The translations under genes were made by a program, and so were the position numbers. The notes below the pieces were generated by a model. The model did not search any database. It had not been told where the DNA came from and saw only the letters and a list, made by a program, of their open reading frames with translations. DNA of 64,000 nt from WLMZ01 sp031410915 (GTDB lineage: Bacteria; Actinomycetota; Acidimicrobiia; Acidimicrobiales; Ilumatobacteraceae), in the NCBI GenBank assembly GCA_031410915.1, contig JANNZY010000086.1, positions 1 to 64,000 on the forward strand, read 5' to 3'. Below are positions 24,359 to 33,511 of this stretch, piece after piece. The first letter of the stretch is position 1; each line of letters opens with the position of its first letter.

Positions 24359-27306
24359 ACCGCTTCCTGGCCGCGGCACGCCATCCGATGGTGTGGCTTC
24401 GCGATGTGTGCGGCGGCGAGTCTGCGTATCCGCTCGTGATCCTGTTCGGCCTCAACGCGGTCGACGAATTGGACCGCACCGCGTTCGGCATCCTGCTGCC
24501 CGAGATTCGCGAGTCGTTCGACATCGACCTCAGGACCGCGCTCGGTCTCGTCGCCCTCGCGTCGATCGCTGCGCTCGCGCTGCAGGTGCCGATCGCGCAG
24601 TTCGCCGACCGTAGCCGGCGCGTGCCGCTCGCCATCGTCGGCGCGATGGTGTGGGGTGGGTTCAGCGGGATGACCGGTCTGGCGACAGGCATCGTCGTGC
24701 TGACCATCGCCCGCTCCGGCTCGTCGATCGGCAAGGCAGTCATCGACCCGACGCACAACTCGCTGATCGCCGACTACTACCCGATCGAAACGCGCAGCCG
24801 CGTCTACAGCATCCATCGCGCGGCCAATGCGGTCGGCGCGTTCGTCGGCCCATTGTCCGCCGGGCTCTTGGCCTACTCGTTCGGCTGGCGAGCGCCGTTC
24901 TTCGTGTTCATGGTTCCTACCTTGGTCTTCGCCTTCTTCGCGCTGCGCCTGCGCGAACCGATCCGCGGCAAGTGGGAACGTGCCGCGACCGGCGCGAGCG
25001 ACGACGTCGTCAACACCGAGGAAGAGCCGGCGTCGTTCGTCGAGAGCTGGCGCACGGTGCACAAGGTGGAGAGCCTGCGCCGGATCTGGTGGTCGCTGCC
25101 CTTCCTGGCCGTCGCACTCGTTGGCTTCGTGACGCTCGCGTCCGTGCTGTACGAGCGTGAGTTCAACCTCAACGAACGCGAGCGGGGCATCGCTGCCGCG
25201 ATCGCTGAGCCGTTCCAGTTGGTCGGCATCATCTACGGCACGCGGATCATCACCCGCAAGTACATCAACAACATGAAGGGCCTGATCAAGTTCCTGGCCG
25301 GCATCGCGATCGCGACGTCCGTCGCATCGGCGGGGTTCGCACTCGCGCCGAACGTGATCGTCGCGGTCGCGTTGAACTGCGTCGTGTCGGCGGCGCTTGC
25401 GCCGCTCGCTCCGGGCATCTTCGTCGCGCTGTCGTTGGCGATTCCGGCTCGCGCCCGGGCGACCGGCTTCAGCGTCGCCTCGCTGTGGGTGATCCCCGGC
25501 CTGGTCATCTTGCCGTTCATTGGCTGGGTCGCCGACAAGTGGAACGTGCGCATCGGGATGCTCGTCATGCTGCCGCTGTTCATCATCGGCGCGCTGATCC
25601 TGCGCAGCATGGCCAACGTCATCGATGCTGACATCGCGCAGGTCTGGCGGGCCACCGCCGCTCGTTCGGAAGCGCTGTACCAACGTCGTCACGGCGAAGC
25701 CGACCTGTTGCTGGTGCGCGGTGTGGACGCCGGTTACGGCGGACGGCAGGTGCTGTTCGGTGTCGACATCGACGTCAAGGAAGGCGAGATCGTCGCGCTG
25801 CTCGGCACGAACGGCGCGGGCAAGTCCACGTTGCTGAAGACCATCAGCGGCATCGTCGAAGCGGATCGCGGTGCCGTCGTGCTCGACGGACGCGACATCA
25901 CCCACGCGCCACCGAACGAGATCGCGGTGCACGGCATCTCGCAGATGCCCGGTGGTGCCGGCGTGTTCGGCTCGTTGACGATCCGCGAGAACCTGCAACT
26001 CGCCGGGTGGACGCAACGCCGCAAGCCGGGCGACGTCGCGAGGAGCACCGAGAGCGTGCTCGAGATGTTTCCCATACTCCGCACGCGGATGGGCGACGCG
26101 GCCGCCAACCTGAGCGGTGGTCAGCAGCAGATGCTGGCGCTCGGCATGGCATTCATCGCCCGCCCGCGTGTGCTGCTGATCGACGAGCTGTCGCTCGGCC
26201 TGGCACCCGTCATCGTCGGCCAGATGCTGCCGATCATCGAGCGTCTGGCCGCCGACGGCGTCGCGATCGTGATGGTCGAGCAGAGCGTCAACGTCGCGCT
26301 CACCGTCGCGCAGCGGGCATACTTCCTTGAGCGTGGCCGGGTGCAGTTCAGCGGCGCGACGGCCGAACTGCTGCAACGGCCCGACCTGTTGCGCTCGGTG
26401 TTCCTGTCCAACGCCAGCGTCGGCGCAGCTACCCACGTGTCGACGTTCGAACGGGTCGAGGGCGACCCGCCGGCGCTCGCGATCAGCGGCATGGTGCGCA
26501 GCTTCGGCGGCATCCGTGCGGTCGACGGCGTCACCCTCGACGTCGCACCGCGCGAGATCGTCGGCATCATCGGCCCCAACGGCGCGGGCAAGACCACGCT
26601 GTTCGACCTGATCTCCGGCTTCACCCCGACCGACGCCGGCCGGGTCTTGCTGAGCGGCGAGGACGTCTCGTCGGCCACGCCGTACCAACGCGCCGCAGGC
26701 GGACTCGGCCGCAGCTTCCAGGACGCCCGGCTGTTCCCGGAGATCACCGTCGGCGAGACGCTCGCCGTCGCCACCGAGCGCTTCGTCGGCAGCCGGAGCA
26801 TCGTCGCCGCTGCAATGCGCCTGCCGCAGTTCTTCGACTCCGAGCAGCAGATCGCGTTGCGTGTCGACGAACTGCTCGAGCTGATGGGTCTCGGACAGTT
26901 CCGCAACTCGTTCATCCGCGAACTGTCGACGGGTACGCGCCGAGTCGTGGACCTCGCCTGCCAGGTCGCCCACCGGCCGACGGTGATCCTGCTCGACGAA
27001 CCATCGTCGGGGATCGCGCAGCGCGAAGTCGAAGCGCTCGCACCGGTGCTGCTGCGCCTGCGCGACGAGATGGGGGCGAGTCTCGTCGTCATCGAGCACG
27101 ACATGCCATTGATCAGTTCGATCTCCGATCGCCTCGTCGCGCTCGACCAGGGCCGTGTGCTCACGAGCGGCACGGCGCGTGAGGTGCTCGAACATCCAGA
27201 TGTCGTCGAGAGCTATCTCGGCACGTCCAGCGCCGCGATCGCACGATCCGGCACGGACACGGCAACACCGGCCGGTGTCACACCGGCCGGCTCAACAAGG
27301 GGGTAG
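24355..27306 (+). CDS. Fused MFS - LivF - LivG protein
   Basis: 983 aa, GTG start. Residues about 15-430 form a 12-helix major facilitator domain (VLTIARSGSSIGKAVIDPTHNSLIADYYP is the typical loop 4-5 region). Residues about 453-690 are a LivF-type ATPase: Walker A GTNGAGKST near 483-491, signature NLSGGQQQ near 585, Walker B VLLIDE near 606. Residues about 705-960 are a LivG-type ATPase: GPNGAGKTT near 739, signature LSTGTRR, Walker B VILLDEPSSG. Normally LivF and LivG are separate proteins and no MFS is attached. Both ATP sites look intact. It pairs with the preceding LivHM fusion (4-bp overlap) and the binding-protein gene 2 bp downstream. Confidence 0.9.
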   Translation: MNRFLAAARHPMVWLRDVCGGESAYPLVILFGLNAVDELDRTAFGILLPEIRESFDIDLRTALGLVALASIAALALQVPIAQFADRSRRVPLAIVGAMVWGGFSGMTGLATGIVVLTIARSGSSIGKAVIDPTHNSLIADYYPIETRSRVYSIHRAANAVGAFVGPLSAGLLAYSFGWRAPFFVFMVPTLVFAFFALRLREPIRGKWERAATGASDDVVNTEEEPASFVESWRTVHKVESLRRIWWSLPFLAVALVGFVTLASVLYEREFNLNERERGIAAAIAEPFQLVGIIYGTRIITRKYINNMKGLIKFLAGIAIATSVASAGFALAPNVIVAVALNCVVSAALAPLAPGIFVALSLAIPARARATGFSVASLWVIPGLVILPFIGWVADKWNVRIGMLVMLPLFIIGALILRSMANVIDADIAQVWRATAARSEALYQRRHGEADLLLVRGVDAGYGGRQVLFGVDIDVKEGEIVALLGTNGAGKSTLLKTISGIVEADRGAVVLDGRDITHAPPNEIAVHGISQMPGGAGVFGSLTIRENLQLAGWTQRRKPGDVARSTESVLEMFPILRTRMGDAAANLSGGQQQMLALGMAFIARPRVLLIDELSLGLAPVIVGQMLPIIERLAADGVAIVMVEQSVNVALTVAQRAYFLERGRVQFSGATAELLQRPDLLRSVFLSNASVGAATHVSTFERVEGDPPALAISGMVRSFGGIRAVDGVTLDVAPREIVGIIGPNGAGKTTLFDLISGFTPTDAGRVLLSGEDVSSATPYQRAAGGLGRSFQDARLFPEITVGETLAVATERFVGSRSIVAAAMRLPQFFDSEQQIALRVDELLELMGLGQFRNSFIRELSTGTRRVVDLACQVAHRPTVILLDEPSSGIAQREVEALAPVLLRLRDEMGASLVVIEHDMPLISSISDRLVALDQGRVLTSGTAREVLEHPDVVESYLGTSSAAIARSGTDTATPAGVTPAGSTRG

Positions 27307-27308
27307 TC

Positions 27309-29159
27309 ATGCAGCCAGCAAGTGCCGGAGGTGGCGCGGGGAAGAGCAATTCCACCGCGCTCAAGCGCTATGGACCGATCATCGGCATCGTGGCAGTGGT
27401 CGCCGTCGTCGTCGGCGTACTCGTCGCGACGAGCGGTGGCGACGACGACAAGTCCGTCTCGGACACGACGACAGCGACCCAACCGACGGAGACGACATCG
27501 GCGACCACCGAGTCGACTGCGCCGGCATCGTCTGCGCCGGCAGCGTCTGCGCCCGACACGGGCACCGGCGACACGACGACCTCGGTCGCCGACACGTCCG
27601 CGGGCGACACCAGCATTGCGGCCGGTGGTGGCGAGGTCACGTACCCGCTGTCGTTCTCTCAGGCCGAAGAGCAAGGCGTCGACGTTGCCTGGGGCGACAA
27701 CTGCGACGCCGAGCGGGGCACGATCGCCGTGCCCGACTTCTTCGCCGGCGAGTGCTACGCGCCGTTCGACGGCGACAACGGTGGGGCAACAGCCGAGGGC
27801 GTGACCGCGGACGAGATCTCGATCGCGGTCTACCAGGGCATCACCGACGACCCGATCATCAAGTACATCACCGACGCAGTCGCAGTCGACGACACCAACG
27901 ACCAGCAGGCCGAGACGATGCAAGGCATGGTCGACTACTTCGAGACCTACTACGAGACCTACGGTCGCACGGTGAAGCTGAGCTTCGTCGAAGGCACTGG
28001 CATCGCCAGTGACGAGACCGCTGCTCGTGCTGATGCCGTTCGCATCGCCGAGGACATCAAGCCGTTCATGGTCTGGGGTGGCCCGGCGCTGACGAGTGCC
28101 TTCGCTGACGAGCTCGCCGCGCGTGGCATTGCCTGCCTCGCGTGCACGCCCGCCCAGCCGCCGGAGTTCTACACCGAGCGCGACCCGCTCGTGTGGGGCA
28201 TTGCGGCGGGGGGCGATCAAACGCAGGTCCACGTCCTGGAGATGATCCAGAAGATGCTGGTCGGCAAGAACGCGACGCACGCCGGCGACGAGTTCATCGA
28301 CACGCCGCGCACGTTCGGCTTGCTCTACATCGAGTCCAGCGCAGCGTCCAAGGAGCTCGCCGACCAGTTCGAGGGCGGCATGGTCGCGAACGGCGCGCCG
28401 CTCGCCGAGCGCGTTGCCTACCAGCTCGACCCGGCCACCATCCAGCAGACCGCGTCGCAGGCGATAGCCAAGTTCAAGGCTGCCGGCGTCACGTCCATCG
28501 TGTTCAGCGGCGATCCCGTCGCACCACGCGACTTCACGAAGGAGGCCACCGCGCAGGGCTACTTCCCGGAGTGGATCATCGGCAGTTCGGCGCTCGTCGA
28601 CCTGAACGCGTTTGCGCGCACCTACGACCAGGAGCAGTGGAAGCACGCCTTCGGCTTCTCGCAGCTGGCCGCACGCGTGACGCCCGAGATCAGCGGCTAC
28701 TACGCGCTGTACAAGTGGTTCACGGGTGTCGAGCCGCCGGCCATCGACACGATCGGCGTCTTCGCCCCGTACCCGGCAGTGTTCTTCGCGGTGCTGCAGG
28801 GCGTCGGCCCGAACCTCACCCACGACACGTGGAAGGAGTCGTTGTTCGCCGGCTCGCAGACCCGAAGCGCGATCACCCAGCCGTCACTTGGTTGGGGCGA
28901 CAAGGGGCTGTGGGACGAGCCGGACTACGTCGGTATCGACGACGGCACGATGATCTGGTGGGACGAGACCAAGGGCGGTCCGGACGAGATCCGCAAGGAC
29001 GGCCAGGGCATGTACGAGTTCGTCGACGGCGGCGCCCGCTACCTGCCCGGCGCCTGGCCAAGCGTGGACAAGTTCTTCGACCCCGAGGGTGCCGTGTTCC
29101 TCTACACCGCCCCGCCCGAAGGCGAGTCCCCGCCCGACTACCCGTCCCCCGCCGGCTGA
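27309..29159 (+). CDS. Membrane-anchored solute-binding protein of the Liv-type system
   Basis: 616 aa. The N-terminus has no lipobox; instead a single helix (YGPIIGIVAVVAVVVGVLVA, residues about 21-40) is followed by a Thr/Ser/Ala-rich linker of about 70 residues, so the domain is tethered to the membrane by the helix. Residues about 165-600 are a type-1 periplasmic binding fold as in LivJ/AmiC relatives (EISIAVYQGITDDP, FMVWGGPALTSAFADELAARG, GVTSIVFSGDPVAP). It is larger than usual LivJ (about 370 aa). GGGGG before the ATG may act as ribosome site. Third gene of the transporter operon. Confidence 0.88.
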   Translation: MQPASAGGGAGKSNSTALKRYGPIIGIVAVVAVVVGVLVATSGGDDDKSVSDTTTATQPTETTSATTESTAPASSAPAASAPDTGTGDTTTSVADTSAGDTSIAAGGGEVTYPLSFSQAEEQGVDVAWGDNCDAERGTIAVPDFFAGECYAPFDGDNGGATAEGVTADEISIAVYQGITDDPIIKYITDAVAVDDTNDQQAETMQGMVDYFETYYETYGRTVKLSFVEGTGIASDETAARADAVRIAEDIKPFMVWGGPALTSAFADELAARGIACLACTPAQPPEFYTERDPLVWGIAAGGDQTQVHVLEMIQKMLVGKNATHAGDEFIDTPRTFGLLYIESSAASKELADQFEGGMVANGAPLAERVAYQLDPATIQQTASQAIAKFKAAGVTSIVFSGDPVAPRDFTKEATAQGYFPEWIIGSSALVDLNAFARTYDQEQWKHAFGFSQLAARVTPEISGYYALYKWFTGVEPPAIDTIGVFAPYPAVFFAVLQGVGPNLTHDTWKESLFAGSQTRSAITQPSLGWGDKGLWDEPDYVGIDDGTMIWWDETKGGPDEIRKDGQGMYEFVDGGARYLPGAWPSVDKFFDPEGAVFLYTAPPEGESPPDYPSPAG

Positions 29160-29197
29160 GCCCCCGCGCCCCGAATCCACACCCCGGCTGGTGTCGA

Positions 29198-29875
29198 TCA
29201 GTCGGGGAGCTGCCAGTCGATGGGCTGGCGGCCTCCCGCTTCGAGGGCGGCGTTGGCGCCGCTGAACGGTTTCGTGCCGAAGAAGCCGTTGTGAGCGGAC
29301 AGCGGCGACGGGTGCGAAGACTCGAGGATCGTGTGCCGTGTCGTGTCGATCAGCGCCTTCTTCTTGCGCGCGTAGCTGCCCCACAGGATGAAGACGACGG
29401 GCTCTATCTTGTCGTTGACGACGCGCAGGACTTGATCCGTGAACGTCTCCCAGCCCTTGTTCTGGTGGCTGCCGGCCTGGTTGGCGCGCACCGTGAGCGT
29501 CGCGTTGAGCAGCAGCACGCCCTGCTCGGCCCAATGCTGCAGGTTGCCGTGTTTGGCCGGCGCGATGCCAAGGTCGGTGTGCAGTTCCTTGTAGATGTTG
29601 CCGAGCGACGGCGGCACGGCGACGCCTCGCCGCACAGAGAAGCACAGACCGTGGGCCTGGTTCGGGCCGTGGTAGGGGTCTTGGCCGAGGATCATCACCT
29701 TCGTGTTCGCGTACGACGTCAGGTGGATCGCGGCGAAGACCTCGTCCGCCGGCGGGTACACCGCGTAGCGACTCCGCTCTTGACGGACAAACGCCTGCAG
29801 CTCCTTCCAGTACGGCTGCTCGAACTCGCCGCGCAACAGTGGGTTCCAGTCCGTCGTGGGCATCCCCAGAGACAT
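29198..29875 (-). CDS. ung: Uracil-DNA glycosylase
   Basis: 225 aa from ATG 29875. Family 1 UDG that removes uracil from DNA. The water-activating motif is GQDPYHG with Asp66, the Leu-loop motif is HPSPLS with His188, and the uracil-contact region GVLLLNATLTVR and the N-terminal QAHGLCFSV are present; positions agree closely with the E. coli enzyme (Asp64, His187). The frame extends upstream to 30067 through the next gene's 3' end, so ATG 29875 (or 29863) is the start. It lies downstream of the sigma-factor/membrane-partner pair on the same strand, about 49 bp away. Confidence 0.95.
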   Translation of the reverse strand: MSLGMPTTDWNPLLRGEFEQPYWKELQAFVRQERSRYAVYPPADEVFAAIHLTSYANTKVMILGQDPYHGPNQAHGLCFSVRRGVAVPPSLGNIYKELHTDLGIAPAKHGNLQHWAEQGVLLLNATLTVRANQAGSHQNKGWETFTDQVLRVVNDKIEPVVFILWGSYARKKKALIDTTRHTILESSHPSPLSAHNGFFGTKPFSGANAALEAGGRQPIDWQLPD

Positions 29876-29924
29876 ACCACGTCGCGCCGGCGATGGGCAG
29901 TTCGTCGGTGGTCCAGTGGCCCAG

Positions 29925-30878
29925 TCAGTCAGGGGTCGGGGTCGTGCCAGTTGGCGGGGTGTCGCCGTCGGATCCGCCGGTGCCCGAACCCCAGCCACTC
30001 CAGTCACCACGATCGCTGTGGTCCTGCCCATCGCCACCGGTGCCCGGCACGGATCCCGTGCCGCCATTGGCCTTGCCGTCGCCGTCGTCGATGGTGACGT
30101 CGGGATGGTCGTCGCCGGCAGCCTCGTTCTCGATTTCGAACAGGATCACCCCGTCATTGGCGCGGGCGGTGATGGTCGAGCGACCACCCGGTGCGGTGAA
30201 GCGCACGTTGATCTTCTCCGGACCCGATTCGCGAATCTCGGCTGTCGCCCCGACCGCGGGCGTCTTGCTGACGAGGGAAAGCTTGCCGTTCGCCAGCGTG
30301 ACCGTGATCGTCCCGAAGGTGGCCGACTTCGTCTCGGTCGACGACCCGACGAATGCCGGTGCGTGCGTCGTCGTTGCCGTGGGACCCGTCGTGCCCGATG
30401 TGCCGCCGGTGCTCGGGCTGGTGCCCTTCGTCGTGTTGGACGTCGAAGGCGTCGGCGACCCGGTCGGGGCACCCGCTTGGCCCTGCTCGACCGTGGCGAC
30501 TGTCGTCGCGGCCTCGGTCGTGGTGGTCTCTGGGACCGTCGTGGTGGTGGGCGGCTCGGTGGACGTGGTCGTCGGCGCGTGGGTGGCCGTGGTCGTGGCC
30601 GCGTCGGTCGTGGCCACCGTGGTCGACTCGACGAGCGCGACGTCGTCGAAGTTGCCACCGGTCGGCACCAACCGACGCTCGGGCTCGGTGCGCAGCGACA
30701 TCATGGTGATACCCAGCACGCAGACCGCGCCGAGCCCGCCGATCAGCTCGGCTGCGCGCCGGCGCTTGGCGGCGCGCACGTTGCGGAGCAGGTTCTCGTA
30801 GGCGACATCGTCATCGACGCCGTGGCCGGCCAGCCGCTGCAGCTTCTCGCGCATCACGATCTCGTCGTACTCAGTCAT
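29925..30878 (-). CDS. Membrane partner of the ECF sigma factor (anti-sigma-like), Thr-rich stalk
   Basis: 317 aa from ATG 30878, overlapping the sigma gene by 8 bp. Residues 1-45 are cytoplasmic and helical (EIVMREKLQRLAGHGV), the part that would touch a sigma factor. One helix follows (AAELIGGLGAVCVLGITMMS), then a Thr/Pro/Ser/Ala-rich stretch of about 110 residues and an external beta domain of about 80 residues (FGTITVTLANGKLSLVSKT). The C-terminus is Gly/Asp-rich. Position and topology suggest an anti-sigma or sensor, but there is no recognisable zinc HxxxCxxC motif, so this is inference. Confidence 0.65.
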   Translation of the reverse strand: MTEYDEIVMREKLQRLAGHGVDDDVAYENLLRNVRAAKRRRAAELIGGLGAVCVLGITMMSLRTEPERRLVPTGGNFDDVALVESTTVATTDAATTTATHAPTTTSTEPPTTTTVPETTTTEAATTVATVEQGQAGAPTGSPTPSTSNTTKGTSPSTGGTSGTTGPTATTTHAPAFVGSSTETKSATFGTITVTLANGKLSLVSKTPAVGATAEIRESGPEKINVRFTAPGGRSTITARANDGVILFEIENEAAGDDHPDVTIDDGDGKANGGTGSVPGTGGDGQDHSDRGDWSGWGSGTGGSDGDTPPTGTTPTPD

Positions 30879-31383
30879 CAGTCGCCCCCGACGACGCCTC
30901 GAGCGCTTCCATCCGCCCGCGCAGCGCGTGGCGGCCCTGGTGGAGGTGGAACTTGACCGCGCCCTCAGAGATGCCCAGAGTGGTGGCGATCTCGGCGACG
31001 CTGAGCCCGTCGACGTAGTAGAGCGCCAGCGACAGCCGCTGCTGGCGGGGCAGCGAGGCGAGCTGTTGCTCGACATCGCTTCCGGCGGCGGAGTGCTCGG
31101 CCACCGGCCGCTCGGCACCGAGGCGGTCGATCATCCGCTGCTTGCGGACGTCGTGACGGTGGTCGTCGCGGAGGCGGTTGATGGCCACCCGGCGGATCCA
31201 GCCGACAGGATCCTCGTACCGCTGGATCCGGCGCCACGTGAGGTGAGCCTTGATGAACGCGTGCTGCACTGCGTCGGCGGCGCGCTGCTCGTCACCGCAC
31301 GCCACTGTGAGGGCGCGCACGAGACGACCGTGATGGGCCCGGAACACAGATTCCAGGTCGTCGATCACTCGCGCGTCGTCCAT
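30871..31383 (-). CDS. ECF RNA polymerase sigma factor, SigE-like
   Basis: 170 aa from ATG 31383. Region 2 is FRAHHGRLVRALTVACGDEQRAADAVQHAFIKAH with the -10-binding WRRIQRYEDPVGWIRRVAINRLRD; region 4 is LPRQQRLSLALYYVDGLSVAEIATTLGISEGAVKFHLHQGR with its helix-turn-helix for the -35 box. This pattern matches the actinobacterial SigE-type/ECF41-free group of small sigmas that come with a membrane partner. A partner gene overlaps its end by 8 bp. The frame can be extended to GTG 31410, but the family begins near ATG 31383. Target promoters are not evident. Confidence 0.9.
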   Translation of the reverse strand: MDDARVIDDLESVFRAHHGRLVRALTVACGDEQRAADAVQHAFIKAHLTWRRIQRYEDPVGWIRRVAINRLRDDHRHDVRKQRMIDRLGAERPVAEHSAAGSDVEQQLASLPRQQRLSLALYYVDGLSVAEIATTLGISEGAVKFHLHQGRHALRGRMEALEASSGATDD

Positions 31384-31447
31384 GAGAAAGGCAGTCACCG
31401 ACCGTGACACGACTCGATGTCGCGGTCGGTTTGGTTGACAGCCAACG

Positions 31448-31453
31448 TACTGT
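31448..31453 (+). promoter_or_regulatory. -10 element for D-cysteine desulfhydrase-like gene
   Basis: TACTGT, 8 nt before ATG 31462. A TTGACA at 31435-31440 is too close to serve as its -35. Confidence 0.45.
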
Positions 31454-31461
31454 TTGACCCA

Positions 31462-32481
31462 ATGCCGTTGCGACGCTTGGCCTCACTTCCGCGGGCGGTC
31501 CTGGCAACCTTGCCGACCCCGCTGGAGCGCGGGCCAGTGCTGGACGGCGGCCCGCGACTGTGGGTCAAGCGCGACGATCTCACCGGGCTCGGGGTCGGCG
31601 GCAACAAGGCCCGCAAACTGGAGTTCTTGTGCGGCGAAGCGCTCGCCGCGGGTGCGGATTGCCTGATCACGGTCGGTGCCGGGCAGTCCAACCACTGTCG
31701 GATGACGGCCGCAGCGGGTGCCCGGCTGGGTCTGGAGACGCACCTCGTGCTGTCCGGCGACAAGCCGTCGGTCTACGAGGGCAACCAGCTGTTGGCCGAC
31801 CTGTTCGGCGCGCACCTGCACTTCACCGGGCTGCCACCGGCGCACTGGGGTCCGCTGGAGATCGCCCGTGAGACCCTGACCGACGAGCTCGCCGCGGACG
31901 GGTTGCGGCCACACTCCATTCCGATCGGGGGCAGCACGGCGGTCGGAGCGCTCGGGTACGTGGCTGCGTTCGTGGAGATCATGAAGCAGTGCGAGCGGGC
32001 CGAGATCACGCCCGCGGCGATCGTGTTCACGTCGTCAAGCGGCGGTACCCACGCCGGACTGGTGGCCGGGCGAGCCGTGTGGCGGGCACTCGGCAACACG
32101 GTTCCGGAGATCGTCGCGATCGGTGTGGCCAAGGGCGTCGTGCTCGGCCTGCCCGACATCGCAGGGTTGGCCGCGGAGACGCTGTCGATGCTGGCAACCC
32201 CTGATCTCACACCCGCCGTGTTGGACGGTGACGTCGAGATCGACACTCGCTGGCTCGGCGAGGACTACGCGATCCCCACCGAGGCCGGCGACGACGCGAT
32301 CCGCTGGGCGGCCCGAACCGGCGGTTGGGTCCTCGATCGTACGTATTCCGGCAAGGGTTGTGCCGGCCTGCTCGGCAACGCAGCCGAGGGGCGTTGGTCG
32401 GCCGGTCAAGACGTCGTGTTCATCCACACCGGCGGGTTGCCGGCGGTCTTCGCCTCCAACGGGGTGCCCCGCCGGTTGTGA
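31462..32481 (+). CDS. D-cysteine desulfhydrase / ACC-deaminase family PLP enzyme
   Basis: 339 aa. Fold-type II PLP enzyme. The PLP lysine is Lys49 in GVGGNKARKLEFL; VGAGQSNHCRMTAAAGARLG is the substrate-carboxylate loop; IPIGGSTAVGALGYVAA and TSSSGGTHAGLVAG bind the phosphate; IHTGGLPAVFA ends the protein. These match the D-cysteine desulfhydrase (DcyD) branch, which cleaves D-cysteine to pyruvate, ammonia and H2S. ACC deaminase and L-cysteate lyase are close relatives, so the substrate is provisional. A longer frame opens at 31417, but the promoter supports ATG 31462. Confidence 0.85.
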   Translation: MPLRRLASLPRAVLATLPTPLERGPVLDGGPRLWVKRDDLTGLGVGGNKARKLEFLCGEALAAGADCLITVGAGQSNHCRMTAAAGARLGLETHLVLSGDKPSVYEGNQLLADLFGAHLHFTGLPPAHWGPLEIARETLTDELAADGLRPHSIPIGGSTAVGALGYVAAFVEIMKQCERAEITPAAIVFTSSSGGTHAGLVAGRAVWRALGNTVPEIVAIGVAKGVVLGLPDIAGLAAETLSMLATPDLTPAVLDGDVEIDTRWLGEDYAIPTEAGDDAIRWAARTGGWVLDRTYSGKGCAGLLGNAAEGRWSAGQDVVFIHTGGLPAVFASNGVPRRL

Positions 32482-32532
32482 TCTGATCGCGCCCGCCCTG
32501 GACGGCGCCAGTGTTGGCAGTGTTGGTGGCAG

Positions 32533-32538
32533 TAGGGT
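32533..32538 (+). promoter_or_regulatory. -10 element for ROK kinase gene
   Basis: TAGGGT followed by 7 nt and GTG 32546. It identifies the start within a much longer open frame. Confidence 0.5.
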
Positions 32539-32545
32539 CCGCTCG

Positions 32546-33451
32546 GTGGATGTGGTCCTCGCAATCGACATCGGGTCGACGCAGATGGCGGTCGGCCTGA
32601 TGACCATGACCGGCGAGTTGATCGACCTCGCCCGCGACGACGTGAATCCCGACCTCGATGCCGAGGGTGTCTTCGACGTGCTGAAGGCGCTGGTCGACGC
32701 GCAGATCGAGCGTGCGACCGAGCATCACGAGGTGACCCCGGTCGTGGTTGGCGTCGGCGCAGCCGGCGTCGTGACCGCCAACTGCGAAATCGTCTCGCCC
32801 CCCAACATCCGGAGCTGGCGCGGCTTTCCACTGCGCTCGCGCCTGCAGAAGTTGACGTCGCTGCCCGTCTACGGCGACCTCGATGCGAAAGCGCTCGCGC
32901 TGGCCGAAGGATGGGTCGGCGCCGCGCAGGGCCGCAGCAACTTCATGGCGATGGTGGTCGCCGGCGGTGTCGGCGGAGGCATCGTGCTCGACGGCCAACT
33001 GCTCGACGGCGCAACCGGCAACGCCGGCCACATCGGTCACGTGATCGTGGAACCCAGCGGCCGGCGCTGCACGTGCGGTGCCCGCGGTTGTTTGGAGGCG
33101 GAGGTCTCCGGGCCGGCAATTGAAGCCATCACGGGACGGTCGCCGACCGAGCCGACCTACGACATCATGGTCCGCACCGGCCGTCTCGTCGGGCGTGGTG
33201 TGGCGTCGGTCTGCAACGCTCTCGATCTCGATCTCGTGGTGGTCGGCGGGTCGGTCGCGCTCGGCTTCGGAGCCACGTTCTTCAACGCCGCTCAGGACGC
33301 GTTGTCCGAGCACTGCCGGCTCAGCTTCGTCCGCGGCGTGCGCATCACGCCGGCCCGTCTCGGCGACCGCGGCTCGGTGATCGGCGCCGGCGCAGTGGGT
33401 CTACGCGGACTGCGCCGGGGGAACCGTTCGGCGGTCAACGCCCGCTCCTAG
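32546..33451 (+). CDS. ROK family sugar kinase (glucokinase-like)
   Basis: 301 aa from GTG 32546. The N-terminal phosphate-1 motif is VVLAIDIGSTQMAVGLM; the ROK zinc site CTCGARGCLEAEVSG and the preceding GHIGHVIVEPSGRRC are complete; VVVGGSVALGFG is the adenosine region. Asp96-97 region YGDLDAKALALAEGW gives the catalytic Asp. ROK proteins phosphorylate glucose, N-acetylmannosamine or similar sugars; those with an N-terminal helix-turn-helix are repressors, and none is present here. Glucokinase is the likeliest role. Confidence 0.87.
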   Translation: MDVVLAIDIGSTQMAVGLMTMTGELIDLARDDVNPDLDAEGVFDVLKALVDAQIERATEHHEVTPVVVGVGAAGVVTANCEIVSPPNIRSWRGFPLRSRLQKLTSLPVYGDLDAKALALAEGWVGAAQGRSNFMAMVVAGGVGGGIVLDGQLLDGATGNAGHIGHVIVEPSGRRCTCGARGCLEAEVSGPAIEAITGRSPTEPTYDIMVRTGRLVGRGVASVCNALDLDLVVVGGSVALGFGATFFNAAQDALSEHCRLSFVRGVRITPARLGDRGSVIGAGAVGLRGLRRGNRSAVNARS

Positions 33452-33511
33452 GCTGCGGGCCACAACGCCGCTGCGCAGACAGTCTCGCCAGCGGTGATCG
33501 AGGAGGCATCG

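Noticed and set aside
24118..27195. 1025-codon minus-strand frame over the MFS-LivF-LivG gene
   Set aside because: Shadow of the coding strand; no motif, composition dominated by Arg/Asp/His/Gln.
31435..31440. TTGACA as -35 for the D-cysteine desulfhydrase-like gene
   Set aside because: Only 7 bp from the TACTGT -10, far too close for a 16-19 bp spacer.
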